This document shows positions 1-10,575 of a DNA stretch of 64,000 bases, piece by piece (positions within the stretch are counted from its first letter, which is position 1; the number at the start of each line of letters is the position of its first letter). The notes under the pieces were generated by a model. The model saw only the letters and a program-made list of their open reading frames with translations. It was not told the DNA's origin and made no database searches. The translations under genes were made by a program, and so were the position numbers. The stretch spans positions 1-64,000 of the forward strand of contig DF240228.1 in assembly GCA_000507305.1 (NCBI GenBank), in the 5' to 3' direction. The DNA comes from Breviolum minutum Mf 1.05b.01. Its lineage: Eukaryota > Sar > Dinophyceae > Suessiales > Symbiodiniaceae.

Positions 1-725
1 GGTTTCTGTGGGTGGTTTTCCGGCCTGGTTTCGCATGTTTTTGTTGTTTTGCTTGATGAACCTCATCAACTTTTGATTATGGCCATTGCGTCCGTAACAC
101 CAATGTTTAGCTGACTGAAGGGCGCTCCGCCCGGGACATACCCAAGCAGCTGCCAGCAAAAAAAACAACCAGGCCAAAAACGATCCGCATACTCCAGCGA
201 GATCGTGGTATCCGTTCCAAAGCACTCTCCATCTGAACTAGTTTCATTGCATTGTTGTTTGATCTGTTGAATGTTTTTTGCAATTAAGTTGAAAGGTTAG
301 TGCAGTAGAAGAGAAGGATCCGTGCAGTTGCGTTTGAATTACATGTAGTTAACGTGCATTCGATCTTAGACGTGAACAAGCATTTGCACCTGATTTTCCT
401 GTATCGTCTTATTTCGTGATAGCTTTGCGGTTTCATGCAGAGACTTTCACCGATTCGCGTGGAAAGGGCTAGGGTTTGTACAGGTTTGGTCAAACTCATA
501 TGTGAGAAGAACAGAGAGCAGAGGGGAAAAAGAAAGTTCCATGCTGGGATGGCTCACCCAATGATCGCGGGGGCTTTACCCAGTGGTTTGGATCGTGCAG
601 CTTGATAAGTACGCTTTATGTGTGGTTTCCAGCCAGCTGAGCGCCCATGGTAGCAGAGCGGCTGTTTGGCTGGTCTTGCCATGCCCATCCGCAATGGGCT
701 TCAGCTTCCTTTTCTAACAACGCCT

Positions 726-1345
726 TTAAAAGGCTCTCGAAGTCAAAAACCACCGGCACACTCTCGTCTTTGAAGTATCACATCCAATCTTTGCATTGCT
801 GTCACCATGCACGGACTTCCTTGATGGCAGGTCCTCGAAAAGGTTTTTCTTATACGGATTTGTGTGGTAGCGCCTGGCAGCCCTGTCAAAAAGCAGGGCA
901 TCGAGTTCTTCTTTGGACTTCCCAGTGGGCGCCGCAGTGTACATCCGGTCAGCAAGCACACTCCAACGCAGTTTGACCTTCATCCACAGGTGCTTGGCTT
1001 GCAGCCTGCGCCGTTCCTTTCGAAAGACCTGTTCGGAGACCTCCTCTGTGAGAGTACCCGGGTAGTAAAGGTGGGCCATAGGTTCTTTTGCGCCAACATG
1101 AAATTGAGCCAGTCGTCTGCATCTTGACGGCCCGGCAGCATGATGGAAACGGTGAGCCTGGCACCCTGACAAGCAGCTGAACACTTCTGCGAAAACACAT
1201 CACAAAGAATACCCTCCCTGCAGCACAGTATAGCTGTCCAAGAGCTTTATCATCGAGTTCAAGCCAGAAAACTCTACTGCTCACCTTGAGCACCGGCACA
1301 ATTGTTGCACCTGGCAATGACCATTGACGGATTTTGTACACTGCT
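726..1345 (-). CDS. Putative coding fragment, function unknown
   Basis: Reading the minus strand, a short exon ends near 1283 at a consensus donor (AAG followed by GTGAGC). An acceptor (GTCAG) lies near 1171, and the joined frame stays open. Downstream, a long charged frame runs to about 726 and contains motifs such as LTEEVSEQVFRKERRR and KSKEELDALLFDRAARR, which read like soluble protein. The two best-looking stretches are offset by one base near 1075-1090, so this is either a frameshifted pseudogene, a sequence error or an unrecognised splice. No family was recognised. An antisense open frame on the plus strand (1302-1499) also looks partly protein-like and cannot be excluded as a real exon. 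It is the only convincing minus-strand coding signal in the window. Confidence 0.4.
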
Positions 1346-1499
1346 TCACGTTGCTGATGAGGAGGCCTTTATGGAGCATTGTGCGAAAAGGTGGCAGACT
1401 CGAGACGGCACGTATCAACTCAAGCGGCGTCGACTTAAACCAGACGTAAGAGACCCGCCTGAGAATGGAAGTGCAGATGTTGATATGGCTGACATCTGA

Positions 1500-3330
1500 A
1501 TATTGGATGACTTGGAGGAGTACTGCATGGTGGAAGAGAACTTATGAGGGGCTGAGAGGGGCACTTTGTTTCACCGTGCCTATTTTGCGTTTTCCTTGGT
1601 CGTTGGTTTTTGTTTGGTGCTTGTTGGTTGGTGGGTGTTGTGTTGTTTTGTTTGTTTTTTTTTCAGGGAAACTTGCAACTAATTTGATCTTTTCACTCAT
1701 TCAAATTTCCAGTAGTTGACCGACCACGTCTCGTACTCGTCCGGCAATGCAGGAAAAAAAAACTTGGTTTGATGCGAAAGACTGCCACTGTCGTTACGAT
1801 GAGAGCAGCAATCGGTCAAAAAAAAGTGTCAAAGGCTGCAACGTGGTTTGGTTGGTCTCTTCTTTTTGAGTTTTTTCGCCGTTGCTTTTTGTTTGTTTGT
1901 TGTTGCAATGTTACAGCGACAGAGGAGCTGCAGAGAATGGCTGTGTTGAGAAGAGTTCGACAGCGCAGTCTTGTTACTTCGTGCTGGTCGGATGTCTGAA
2001 ACTGTAGTAAAATGGTGCTTTTTGTATGGTGCAAGCTGAAACCTAGAATTTCATGGCTTGACAAACACTTGTCACTACTCGAATCTTCACAAAAAAAAGA
2101 AAATGATGAACAGTTGAACAGAAAGCTCTGTGAGAGTCAACCAATCAAAAATGAAGGCCTAAAATTCTCGTGATGTTTTTTGAAATTTTGGGAATCCGTT
2201 AAATCTGCCTTCACGCTGCGTCGTGAAACCTCTGCAGGCAAGCATTCCAGGGTTTGTGGTCAGCTCGTTGTGTCCTATAACAGTTCCAGCTATTTGTATT
2301 TTTTCCAGTTTTTTTCACCTTGTTATCTTTTAGCTGCATAACTTTTCGTGTTCCGCTTCACATGTTTCAACTTCATGATCTTTCGAGTTGCTTTGAGTAA
2401 GATCTTTTCGCTGCATCATACTTGCGGCTCATTTGCTTCGGGTGATGTTCACAAAACTTTGGCAATAAAAAACTTTTCGAACTTGGTTGGATGCAGAATG
2501 GATATATGGTGGACAAGTGACAAGATTTAGGTGCCGAAATGAATAAATGATTTCAATAAATCTTGAACAAGCATTTGAACTTTTTTTTGTCTGCGAGCTG
2601 CCAGGATATGTATTCGGAACCGTTCGCGCTTCAGTCAGCTGATATTACACGAAACGGACAAATCCCATGTTGTGAGAGAACAAAAACATTCATCATTTAA
2701 GATCAGGCCAGTTATCATGTGTTGCGGTGGTCAGAGGTTGGTTGTCAGCTATTCCTATCAGGTTGCTGTGTCAGAGGTCAGCCGTTGCCGTGCTGTGGTT
2801 AGGAGTTGGATGTTAGCTATTATGGTGGTGTGGTTAGAGATTCATGGTCCAAACAACGTCTGGTGTCCGAATTCATTCGAGTAAAATAACTTCCATTGAA
2901 AAGTTGGTCAGACGCTCATCTTAGAGCAAAAAGGTTACATGGCTGAAATCAAGCAAACGAGGAAAGTTATAGATTTAAAGGCCACCCTGACAAGCTATAT
3001 AACTTTAACGCAACCAGCAAGGCAGTAACAGCTGCCACATCTTGTCTCGACAAGGCTGGTATCTAAAAGTCATACAGTGCAAAGGTAAGAAAGCAAACAC
3101 GTCCTATATGAAAGTTGTTTGGGTAAAAAAAACATGTTTTATACAAACAAACATCAAAAAAAGCCATCAACATCAAGCCAACCATTAAAGCTTTCTAACT
3201 TTCAGATATCATCTTGGATTTCGCATTTTCTGCAAAACTCTACCCTCTGCGGTCTATCATTTCGATAGTTCAAACAAAAAGTGCGCTTAGGATCCAGAAA
3301 AACAATCTGCGAATGTCAGCAGTCTTCTGT
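1500..3330. other. AT/T-rich non-coding stretch
   Basis: No protein-like frame, RNA gene or element could be supported here. The stretch contains T-rich runs and scattered short open frames of random composition. It separates the minus-strand fragment from the plus-strand gene series, so it may contain a divergent gene boundary. Confidence 0.4.
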
Positions 3331-3342
3331 ACAAAGCCTCAT

Positions 3343-3700
3343 CGTTGTTGTCCGTGTCGTTGTTGTCGTTATTGTTCTTGTTGTCTTTGTTGTCGTCGCG
3401 GTCATTGTTGTCGTTGTTGTCCTTTTTGTCGTTGTTGTCCTTTTTGTCGTTGTTGGGTTGTTGGATTGTTGGATTGTTGGGTTGTTGGGTTGGTTGGTTT
3501 GTTGGTTTGTTGTTTGTTGGTTGTTGGTTGTTGGATTGTTGGTTGTTGTCGGTTGTTGTCGGTTGTTGTGGTTGTTGTCGTTGTTGTCGATGTAGGGTTG
3601 TTGGATTGTTGGATTGTTGGGTTATTGGGTTGTTAGGTTGTTAGGTTGTTAGGTTGTTAGGTTGTTAGGTTGTTAGGTTGTTAGGTTGTTAGGTTGTTAG

Positions 3701-3786
<86 letters not shown>

Positions 3787-3945
3787 GGTTCTTCTTTGTT
3801 CTTCTTGGTTCTTCTTTGTTCTTCTTTGTTCTTCTTGGGTCTTCTTGGTTTTTCTTTGTTGTTTTTGGTTCTTCTTGGTTCTTCTTTGTGCTTTTTTGGT
3901 TCTTCTTGGTTCTTTGTTGTTGTTTTTGGTTCTTCTTGCTCTTTA
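3343..3945. repeat. TTG/TTC-rich compound repeat with a TTGTTAGG block
   Basis: Three blocks follow one another: imperfect GTTGTTGGATTG-type DNA (about 3343-3625), roughly nine copies of the octamer TTGTTAGG (about 3626-3698), and a pure TTG array (about 3699-3787). Imperfect TTCTTGG / TTCTTTG DNA continues to about 3945. Frames through it encode only poly-V, poly-L, poly-C or poly-Q and are not genes. It lies just upstream of a coding exon starting near 4005 and is probably intronic. Confidence 0.9.
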
Positions 3946-4004
3946 CACGACATGTTACAAACTTGGGCTGGGGCATTTTACATGAGCGCCTATTTCTCAA
4001 TAAG

Positions 4005-4521
4005 TATGGCAGCCAGCAACGGTTCTATGAAAATGAATATCAGGGATATGACTATCAAGAGGTGAGAGCCCAGTGGGAGAAAACGCGGCAGTGGTTCCAG
4101 GAGTCCGCCACGGCTCGTTTTCCTTCACAGTTGGTACTTTCACCCCATTTTCTGCAATTCGACTATGCTGATGCAAACACGTGGAAATGGAGTCACCAGC
4201 AGGAGCATAATGTTGCACAGGTATGGCACACTAAGCAAGGGGTATACAGGCGCAAAGTGCTGGCAGATGTGCTAGATGAACCCATGCATGCACAACACTA
4301 CGTCAAGGCTCTATGGTAAGATATGGAACAAGGTCTAAGACTGCTGGAAGAAGAATTGGCTGAAGGCTGACCTTATGGGTTGTCTGAGGAAGCAACTCAC
4401 TTGTTGGGCATTTGTGGAAGCTTTATGTGGATTATCTGCACTTGGATTTGAGCCTGGCTATTTGGCGTACAGAAAGGAAGATTCAATGGGAAGTCACTTT
4501 TTCTTTGAGGAGAACGGCTGA
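4005..4521 (+). CDS. 3' end of an unidentified gene (two exons)
   Basis: Exon 4005-4315 is preceded by an AG (TCTCAATAAG) and ends at a textbook donor, ATG followed by GTAAGA. Exon 4389-4521 follows a CTGAG acceptor and ends with TGA. The phases match: two bases of a Trp codon are completed by the first G of the second exon, giving KALWKQLT across the join. The intron (4316-4388) is only 73 nt, GT-AG. The encoded roughly 147-residue C-terminal part is rich in aromatic and charged residues (FYENEYQGYDYQEV, QVWHTKQGVYRRKV) and ends with GSHFFFEENG. No domain was recognised. The 5' part is probably upstream, beyond or within the TTG-rich repeat. Confidence 0.55.
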
Positions 4522-4771
4522 GGGCAGAGGTTTCAGGCGCGTCAGTTTCACCTTCTCACCTAGTTCCCTGGGTACCTCTTTTGCGGGGTCTTGTTGTTTT
4601 GTTTGTGGTTTTGGTTTTTGTTTCTTGTTGGTGTTTTCAGGTACCCAGGTTTTTGCAATTACTGCATGTCCTCTTAACATGTAAGAGAATCTCTGACCGA
4701 CAAGGCTACGTGCTGGATCGGCTATGGCGCAAAAAAATTCTTCTTGGCTCGTCTTTGTGTTTTTTTTTGGT

Positions 4772-5050
4772 GGTTTTTGGTTCTTCTTGGTTCTTGTTGG
4801 TTCTTGTTGGTTGTGGGTGGTTGTGGGTTGTTGTTGTGGGTTGTTGTGGGTTGTTGTGGGTTGTTGTGGGTTGTTGTGGGTGGTTGTGGGTTGTTGTGGG
4901 TTGTTGTGGGTTGTTGGGGTTGGTGGGGTTGTTGGGGTTGTTGGGGTTGTTGGTGTTGTCAGTTGTTGGTTGTTGTTGGTGTTGTTGGTTGTTGGTTGTT
5001 GTTGGTTCTTGGTGTTGTTGTTTGTTGGTGTTGTAGGTTGTTGGGTTGTT
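4772..5050. repeat. Imperfect GTTGTTGTGG repeat
   Basis: Degenerate G/T repeats with units such as GGGTTGTTGT, with almost no C or A on the plus strand. They run directly into the octamer array that follows. Open frames across it are poly-V/G/W/C artefacts. Confidence 0.85.
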
Positions 5051-5061
5051 GGGTTGTTGGG

Positions 5062-5589
5062 TTGTTAGGTTGTTAGGTTGTTAGGTTGTTAGGTTGTTAG
5101 GTTGTTAGGTTGTTAGGTTGTTAGGTTGTTAGGTTGTTAGGTTGTTAGGTTGTTAGGTTGTTAGGTTGTTAGGTTGTTAGGTTGTTAGGTTGTTAGGTTG
5201 TTAGGTTGTTAGGTTGTTAGGTTGTTAGGTTGTTAGGTTGTTAGGTTGTTAGGTTGTTAGGTTGTTAGGTTGTTAGGTTGTTAGGTTGTTAGGTTGTTAG
5301 GTTGTTAGGTTGTTAGGTTGTTAGGTTGTTAGGTTGTTAGGTTGTTAGGTTGTTAGGTTGTTAGGTTGTTAGGTTGTTAGGTTGTTAGGTTGTTAGGTTG
5401 TTAGGTTGTTAGGTTGTTAGGTTGTTAGGTTGTTAGGTTGTTAGGTTGTTAGGTTGTTAGGTTGTTAGGTTGTTAGGTTGTTAGGTTGTTAGGTTGTTAG
5501 GTTGTTAGGTTGTTAGGTTGTTAGGTTGTTAGGTTGTTAGGTTGTTAGGTTGTTAGGTTGTTAGGTTGTTAGGTTGTTAGGTTGTTAGG
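5062..5589. repeat. Long (TTGTTAGG)n octamer array
   Basis: About 528 bp of nearly uninterrupted TTGTTAGG, roughly 66 copies, ending at a single N at 5590 (probably an unresolved assembly point). A shorter block of the same octamer occurs at about 3626-3698. The unit is not the dinoflagellate-type telomere repeat TTTAGGG, and the array is internal to the contig. Confidence 0.95.
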
Positions 5590-5590
5590 N

Positions 5591-5616
5591 TTGTTGTTGT
5601 TGTTGTTGTTGTTAGG

Positions 5617-5666
<50 letters not shown>

Positions 5667-5689
5667 AGGTTGTTGTTGTTGTTGTTAGG

Positions 5690-5729
<40 letters not shown>
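5591..5729. repeat. (TTG)n with TTAGG interruptions
   Basis: TTG triplets interrupted by single TTAGG units, continuing the preceding octamer array after the N at 5590. Confidence 0.9.
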
Positions 5730-5759
5730 CGTTTTTGTGGTGATTGTGGTTGTGATTGT

Positions 5760-6862
5760 GGTGGTTGTGTTGTTGTGGTTGTGTTCATGAAGGGTTTTTG
5801 AAAACAAATCTACGCAAATTTCATTTTCATGGATCTTACAGAGTTTGTGAAATCCAATACGTGCATAGGTGCTTGACTTTTGCAACGCAGTCCATGGCGG
5901 ACACCTTGAGCACGAACAAAATGTACATACTTGCGAAGTTTCACGACGTGTATGTTGAAAAACATGTGTTTAGCTTACTGTAGTGTTGCGAGGAAAAACA
6001 TTCCTTTTCGTGTCGATGCATCATGAATCATGGGAACTTGTGAAAGGAACAGTTTCAAAATTTCAAGTCAGCAAACTGTGTTATTTGCATGTGGTTTTTT
6101 CTTGCCGTGCAGCCTGATGAAATTGTACAATACTTCCAGCAACATGGCCTGTTCCGCAATTGCGGTCAGTCCTTTTTTGGTTGTTGACTCAATGGCGGAG
6201 ATCCATGGCCAGAAAACTGAACGAAGGTTGATCTTGATTTTTTTCCTATTTCCTTTGTTTTTGCAATGCAAACAAAATTACAATGTGATACATTGTGATG
6301 GGAAAAATGAGATTCCATGCATTCAAGTGCCGTAGCGCAAATATACATGTAACGCGATGTAACGTATTTCGTTTTTTTTGGCAAATCGATTTGCTGCAAC
6401 GATTTACGTCACGCACTTTCAATTTTGCATTTTCAAATATATGCTAAACAACTTGTTCCTCGGCTTCTGTGATATCTTGACTTCCATTCAAGTGCTCTAT
6501 GATACGACCGGATTTCCTCTCACTGTTACCAAAAAACTCAGATATTTTCAATCGGCTGTTGTATTCTTCAAACTGACAGTGGTTTAAACATATTTTTTGA
6601 CTCAATTTGATTCTGATATTCCGAAATTCAATCACTTACAACATGCAAAACCATGTGATTCGTTTAATTTTGAAATTTGTACAGTTGTGAATATTAATTT
6701 GGTAGCGCAGGACATGCAGGTGGAAAGGTTCGGTTTCTCTTCTTTTAATATCTTGCATCAAGACCAAGCATGCCAATAAGTTTGATTCGGGTTTCGTGTT
6801 TCATTCCTATTTCAATGAATTTGTGCAAATGCGGCTCAAGTCTCTGTGTTCATTATCACCAG
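5760..6862. other. Non-coding AT-rich stretch
   Basis: No protein-like frame is supported. It contains T-rich tracts and short open frames of random composition, and probably represents an intergenic region or a long intron. Confidence 0.35.
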
Positions 6863-8245
6863 GAAGATTGGTGCCATGGCAGCGTATTTGTGCTGTTTGG
6901 CCACTTGTCAAAAGAGAGAGGTTTGGTGGCATTGCATCAATGCAGACTGCAGGCAACATCTACTGAGGGGGAGTGTAGAAACCATTAAGAACTTGCGGCG
7001 ATCTTACTGCGACCTTTTTTGAGACTGGAGAAGAACAGGTAGATGTTTTAATTCTATTCTCAGACATTGTTTATCCATTGCCATATGTCAATCAGCGTGT
7101 AGCAACTGAAATAAGATTTGCTGGTTGTTTGCAATGAACTTTTATTGAAATTGATCACGCGCACGAAGGGTGTGCAATGGCCAGCAGTCAAGGAGAATCC
7201 CATAACAAAAGTGGTTGTTCAAGTTTCTTCTGTTTCTGCTTTCTTCACCAACAGCAGAGTGTCAGTAGGGGGAGGTTTGGAAGGTTCCAGTAAAGGTCGT
7301 GGGTGGGGTCTAAGGATGTTTGGGGAGAGGAAGGTTCCAGATGAGAAGGTTTTGGCAGGTTCTGAAAAAAGGTAGTTTTGTCTTAAACAAAGTGCTCTGG
7401 CTTGGGAATATCCAGCGAACAACATCGGTGAAGGATGCTCAACGATGTCTTCTTGCCGAAAATGGATTATTGTGCAAAGTTAGGTTGAACCAGAAGTGTA
7501 CAACAGGCGGCCGTCTGGGTTTCTCGACCATCTTCAATCAACAAACTGGTCATGGGAGCTTGGTTAAGGCCATCAGTTTGCTGCTCTTGGTGACGACCAG
7601 CCGATGGGGGGCCCAAAGGTTGTGGAGAAGAAACGGCAAAACGAGGGGGAGGCTGATGCGTGATTTCAAGTCATGTCAAAGGACAGAAAGATGTAAGATG
7701 TGTTTGGCAAGTCACCACTTAAGTTGTTTCTGTGCAACACCTGCTGGAATGCATCGCCTGTCATTGAATTGAAACTGACAGTCGACTTTGTCATCCTATC
7801 CCCATTTGTGGTGTAGGCAGGAGTCCATCGTGTATTCAAGAGCCTTGACGCCCAAGGCCGGCCATGTCTCAACTTCACAGGGACGGGAACCGTTGGGCAG
7901 CCGTTGCGACCCACAAAGATGGCCCAAATCTCCGCCGAGACCTTAGTCCAAAGTGGAGTCAGATCAGAAGAGTTCTACATGTATGTAACCATACGTCAGC
8001 AGAAAACAAGAAACCCTTAAGGTCCTGGTTTCCGGAGTTACAACTTGGAATTATTGTCGGAAGCTCTGAGGTTTCTGAGCCTGCAATGGAAGACAGTGAT
8101 GTTGCCTGGACCTTGGGGTATGGAGATTCCTGGAGCATGTCCCAAGGGTGAAGCCCAAGTTTTGCAAGCCAAGTCTAGTAAGATGATGCAAACGCCTTTT
8201 TATTGGTACTTCATGAAGAGGAGGAAGCAACCTTGCTCTAGTTGA
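6863..8245 (+). CDS. Candidate exon cluster, unidentified gene
   Basis: Several plus-strand segments look like exons. One is 6863-6952, after CACCAG, with VFVLFGHLSKERGLVAL, ending at a possible GC donor. Another is 7434-7478, after GTGAAG and before GTTAGG, with DAQRCLLAENGLLCK. A third starts at 7507 after CAACAG. A fourth covers about 7823-7980 (GVHRVFKSLDAQGRPCL, then KMAQISAETLVQSG). A fifth covers about 8025-8245 (YNLELLSEALRFLSL). The frames between them were not joined with certainty, and the last segment runs to TAG at 8243-8245. No family was recognised. The whole set could be one gene or two. Confidence 0.35.
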
Positions 8246-8249
8246 GTAT

Positions 8250-9250
8250 TACTACAGTACTTGAAAAGTATCAGGTAGAACAACTTAGTGTAGTGCATTA
8301 GTGGTGCTGGGAGCTTCTGTGGTGGTGGCCCAATGAATTCGGGCTTGGGCACAATGGCAAGCGCATGCCCAGTTGACCGAACCCTTTGGGCTCAGATCTG
8401 CAGATTAGGGGCGCAGCCGCCAGCAGTATCCGCCTGTATCCCAACTGCATTTGAATCTGGTCCTTAAAAGGTGCATTGTTGCAGCCGCGTAGCTATGAAG
8501 AATTAGATAGGCTTTATTTCTTGACAAGGGTGCTCCTGTTTTAAGACTCAGACATGCGTTGCGTGATTTCCTCGAAGCCATGGAACATATACATTCTCGC
8601 ACATAAGCGTTCAAGGGAGAAACGCTGTCATGTGCCACGTGCCTACTTTGCTGATCTTACCTTTGAAAAGAGACTCTCTGTGTCTTAAGCGGAGCGCATG
8701 ATGTGTTTTAACACAAGCGCATCCGGATAGCGTGTGCGTATCTTCACTTTTTTCCATGAAAGTGGTGGTTGAGAAATTCCATGCAATTGCGAAGGAATTT
8801 AACTGTCAGAAGGAATAGTGTGACCTTCAAGCTGCTCGTGTTGAAAGCAGCTGGCCCCTTGAGTCGAAAGTAAACAGGTCATGCGGCGATGTAGCTTGGG
8901 CCTGGCGCGCAGTGTGGTTGCATGGCTGATCTTGAGTTGGCAAATTTCTGCTGAGGACGACGTGAAACTGGTTGGGTCACGATGTTTTGGTGAAATGCCA
9001 ACAAAGACAGTTGGGGGGGGATGAGAATGGAATACAAAGAAAGAACGTTGTGCACGTGTAGATGTAGCATGTAGACTTGTAATTGAGTTGTATACCGTAT
9101 ACCAATGCAGATTCGCTTCGATTGCAACCTTAAATCCAAAAGAAGGTGCAAGCAGTGAGTATGTATGTATATAGTCACTATACTGGCCCTGGGCACCATA
9201 GTGAGCCAACAAAATGGAGCATGCATCCATGCCTACAAAATCTATGTAGG
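8250..9250. other. No supported gene
   Basis: Short open frames occur on both strands but none has convincing composition or splice context. Confidence 0.3.
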
Positions 9251-9299
9251 TCTTGATGCATTGTGCAGAAAATATGCTTGGGTGTCAAGTACATCCCAC

Positions 9300-10440
9300 T
9301 GCTTTTCTAACTCTACGCTGCAGAGCCTTGGACTATTCTGTTGAGGCTTGTCCAATGAATGGTCGCATCAGAAAAAACGTTCGTTCAGGACTCCCCTGGA
9401 TGTACTATTACTGCCAAGATGTGTTTGGCCCTAAGGCAGCTATAAAACAAGGGTCATCCATGGCGGATGCCACATGATGCGACTTGAGAATTGTCGTGAA
9501 GCTTTTGGGCTGAGATCCAGATTCTGGGGAGGTCTGGTCTGCTCAGGTCAGAACTTCCCGGAGTTTCAACAGAGGCAATTCCGTGATGACATTGGAGAAA
9601 CACATGCCTCTTGGACAGGTGCTTGCAAGAGCTGAGGATGGATCATAGGAATGTGAATTCAACGTCATTGCGAACTTGGTGGGAGTGCTGAAGAAGGGAA
9701 TTAGTCATCGCTTCTGTTTGTCTGTTTGGTGCAGTGAAGATGGCAGAACGTTGTGCATGTGCAAGCGCATATTGATTGATCCAAGAACTTTTGAGCATCT
9801 TGCAGGTGATGCAGACATCCAAATTTTCAAATTACCGAGGTCAATGCTGGCGGCAATGATGCTGCCTGCTTAAAGAGAGCAGAGGACCTGACTCAAGTCT
9901 TATGAGTTTCTCAAACATCAGACAACCCTCCTGAAAGACACAAAAACAAATAGAAGGTCTTTGTATCTCTTTGTATCAGGATTTCCATCACTGGTGTGGC
10001 AATCCTTCCTCAGATGCTCAAGTAGCTGCCAGCTATGAGCGAGATCAGCTCAGCCAAGTTTCTTGCCATCAAAAGTTGGATGTGATACATTTATCCAAAG
10101 CAAGTATTTCTTTCCTTTATTTCAGAAATTGGTGATTTCGGAAAGTTTTGTTCGCCCAGTCGTTGTATGTCCATTAGTTTCACACAAGTAGTGTTTGTGA
10201 TCTGATATGAGTTGAATCAACTGGGCATGTTTCCTGAGGTGTACCATCCTGGTGCATGTCCTGGGGGCTGGTCTCAGTGGGATGCTTTTTGCTTCTTGCA
10301 CGCAGATTTTAGTGCCATGATTTAGGGATGGTTTCAGGGAAGCATGGAGTAGTCAGCAGTCACTAACATTTTCACATGTTTTCTCCTCTCTATTTTCCAG
10401 ATACCTTTAAAATGTGCCCTTGCAGCTGCCAGCTACTGAG
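9300..10440 (+). CDS. Candidate upstream exons of the C-type lectin gene
   Basis: Protein-like plus-strand pieces follow plausible acceptors. One starts near 9560 after TTTCAACAG and encodes NSVMTLEKHMPLGQ before a GTGCTT donor. One covers about 9735-9850 after TTGGTGCAG (ILIDPRTFEHLAGDADIQIF). One starts near 10402 after TTTTCCAG (IPLKCALA). They precede the lectin-domain exons on the same strand and may be its 5' exons, but phases were not resolved and no domain is recognisable. Confidence 0.3.
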
Positions 10441-10575
10441 GGTCATTGCTGAGGGGGATTTGCAAACTCATCCGACTGAATGTTTGTCTAAGGTTACAAA
10501 CACTTTTGGGAGAAAATGACTTGGTTCGAGGTGGATTGCTCTGCTTACTAATATTTTGCTTTTTGATTTGCTTAG

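Noticed and set aside
3214-4000. Several ORFs of poly-V/L/C on plus and poly-Q/T/K-E on minus
   Set aside because: They are translations of TTG/TTC repeats without any gene-like context.
5062-5589. Tandem array considered as CRISPR or telomere
   Set aside because: The 8-bp units have no spacers, the unit differs from the TTTAGGG telomere type, and the position is internal.
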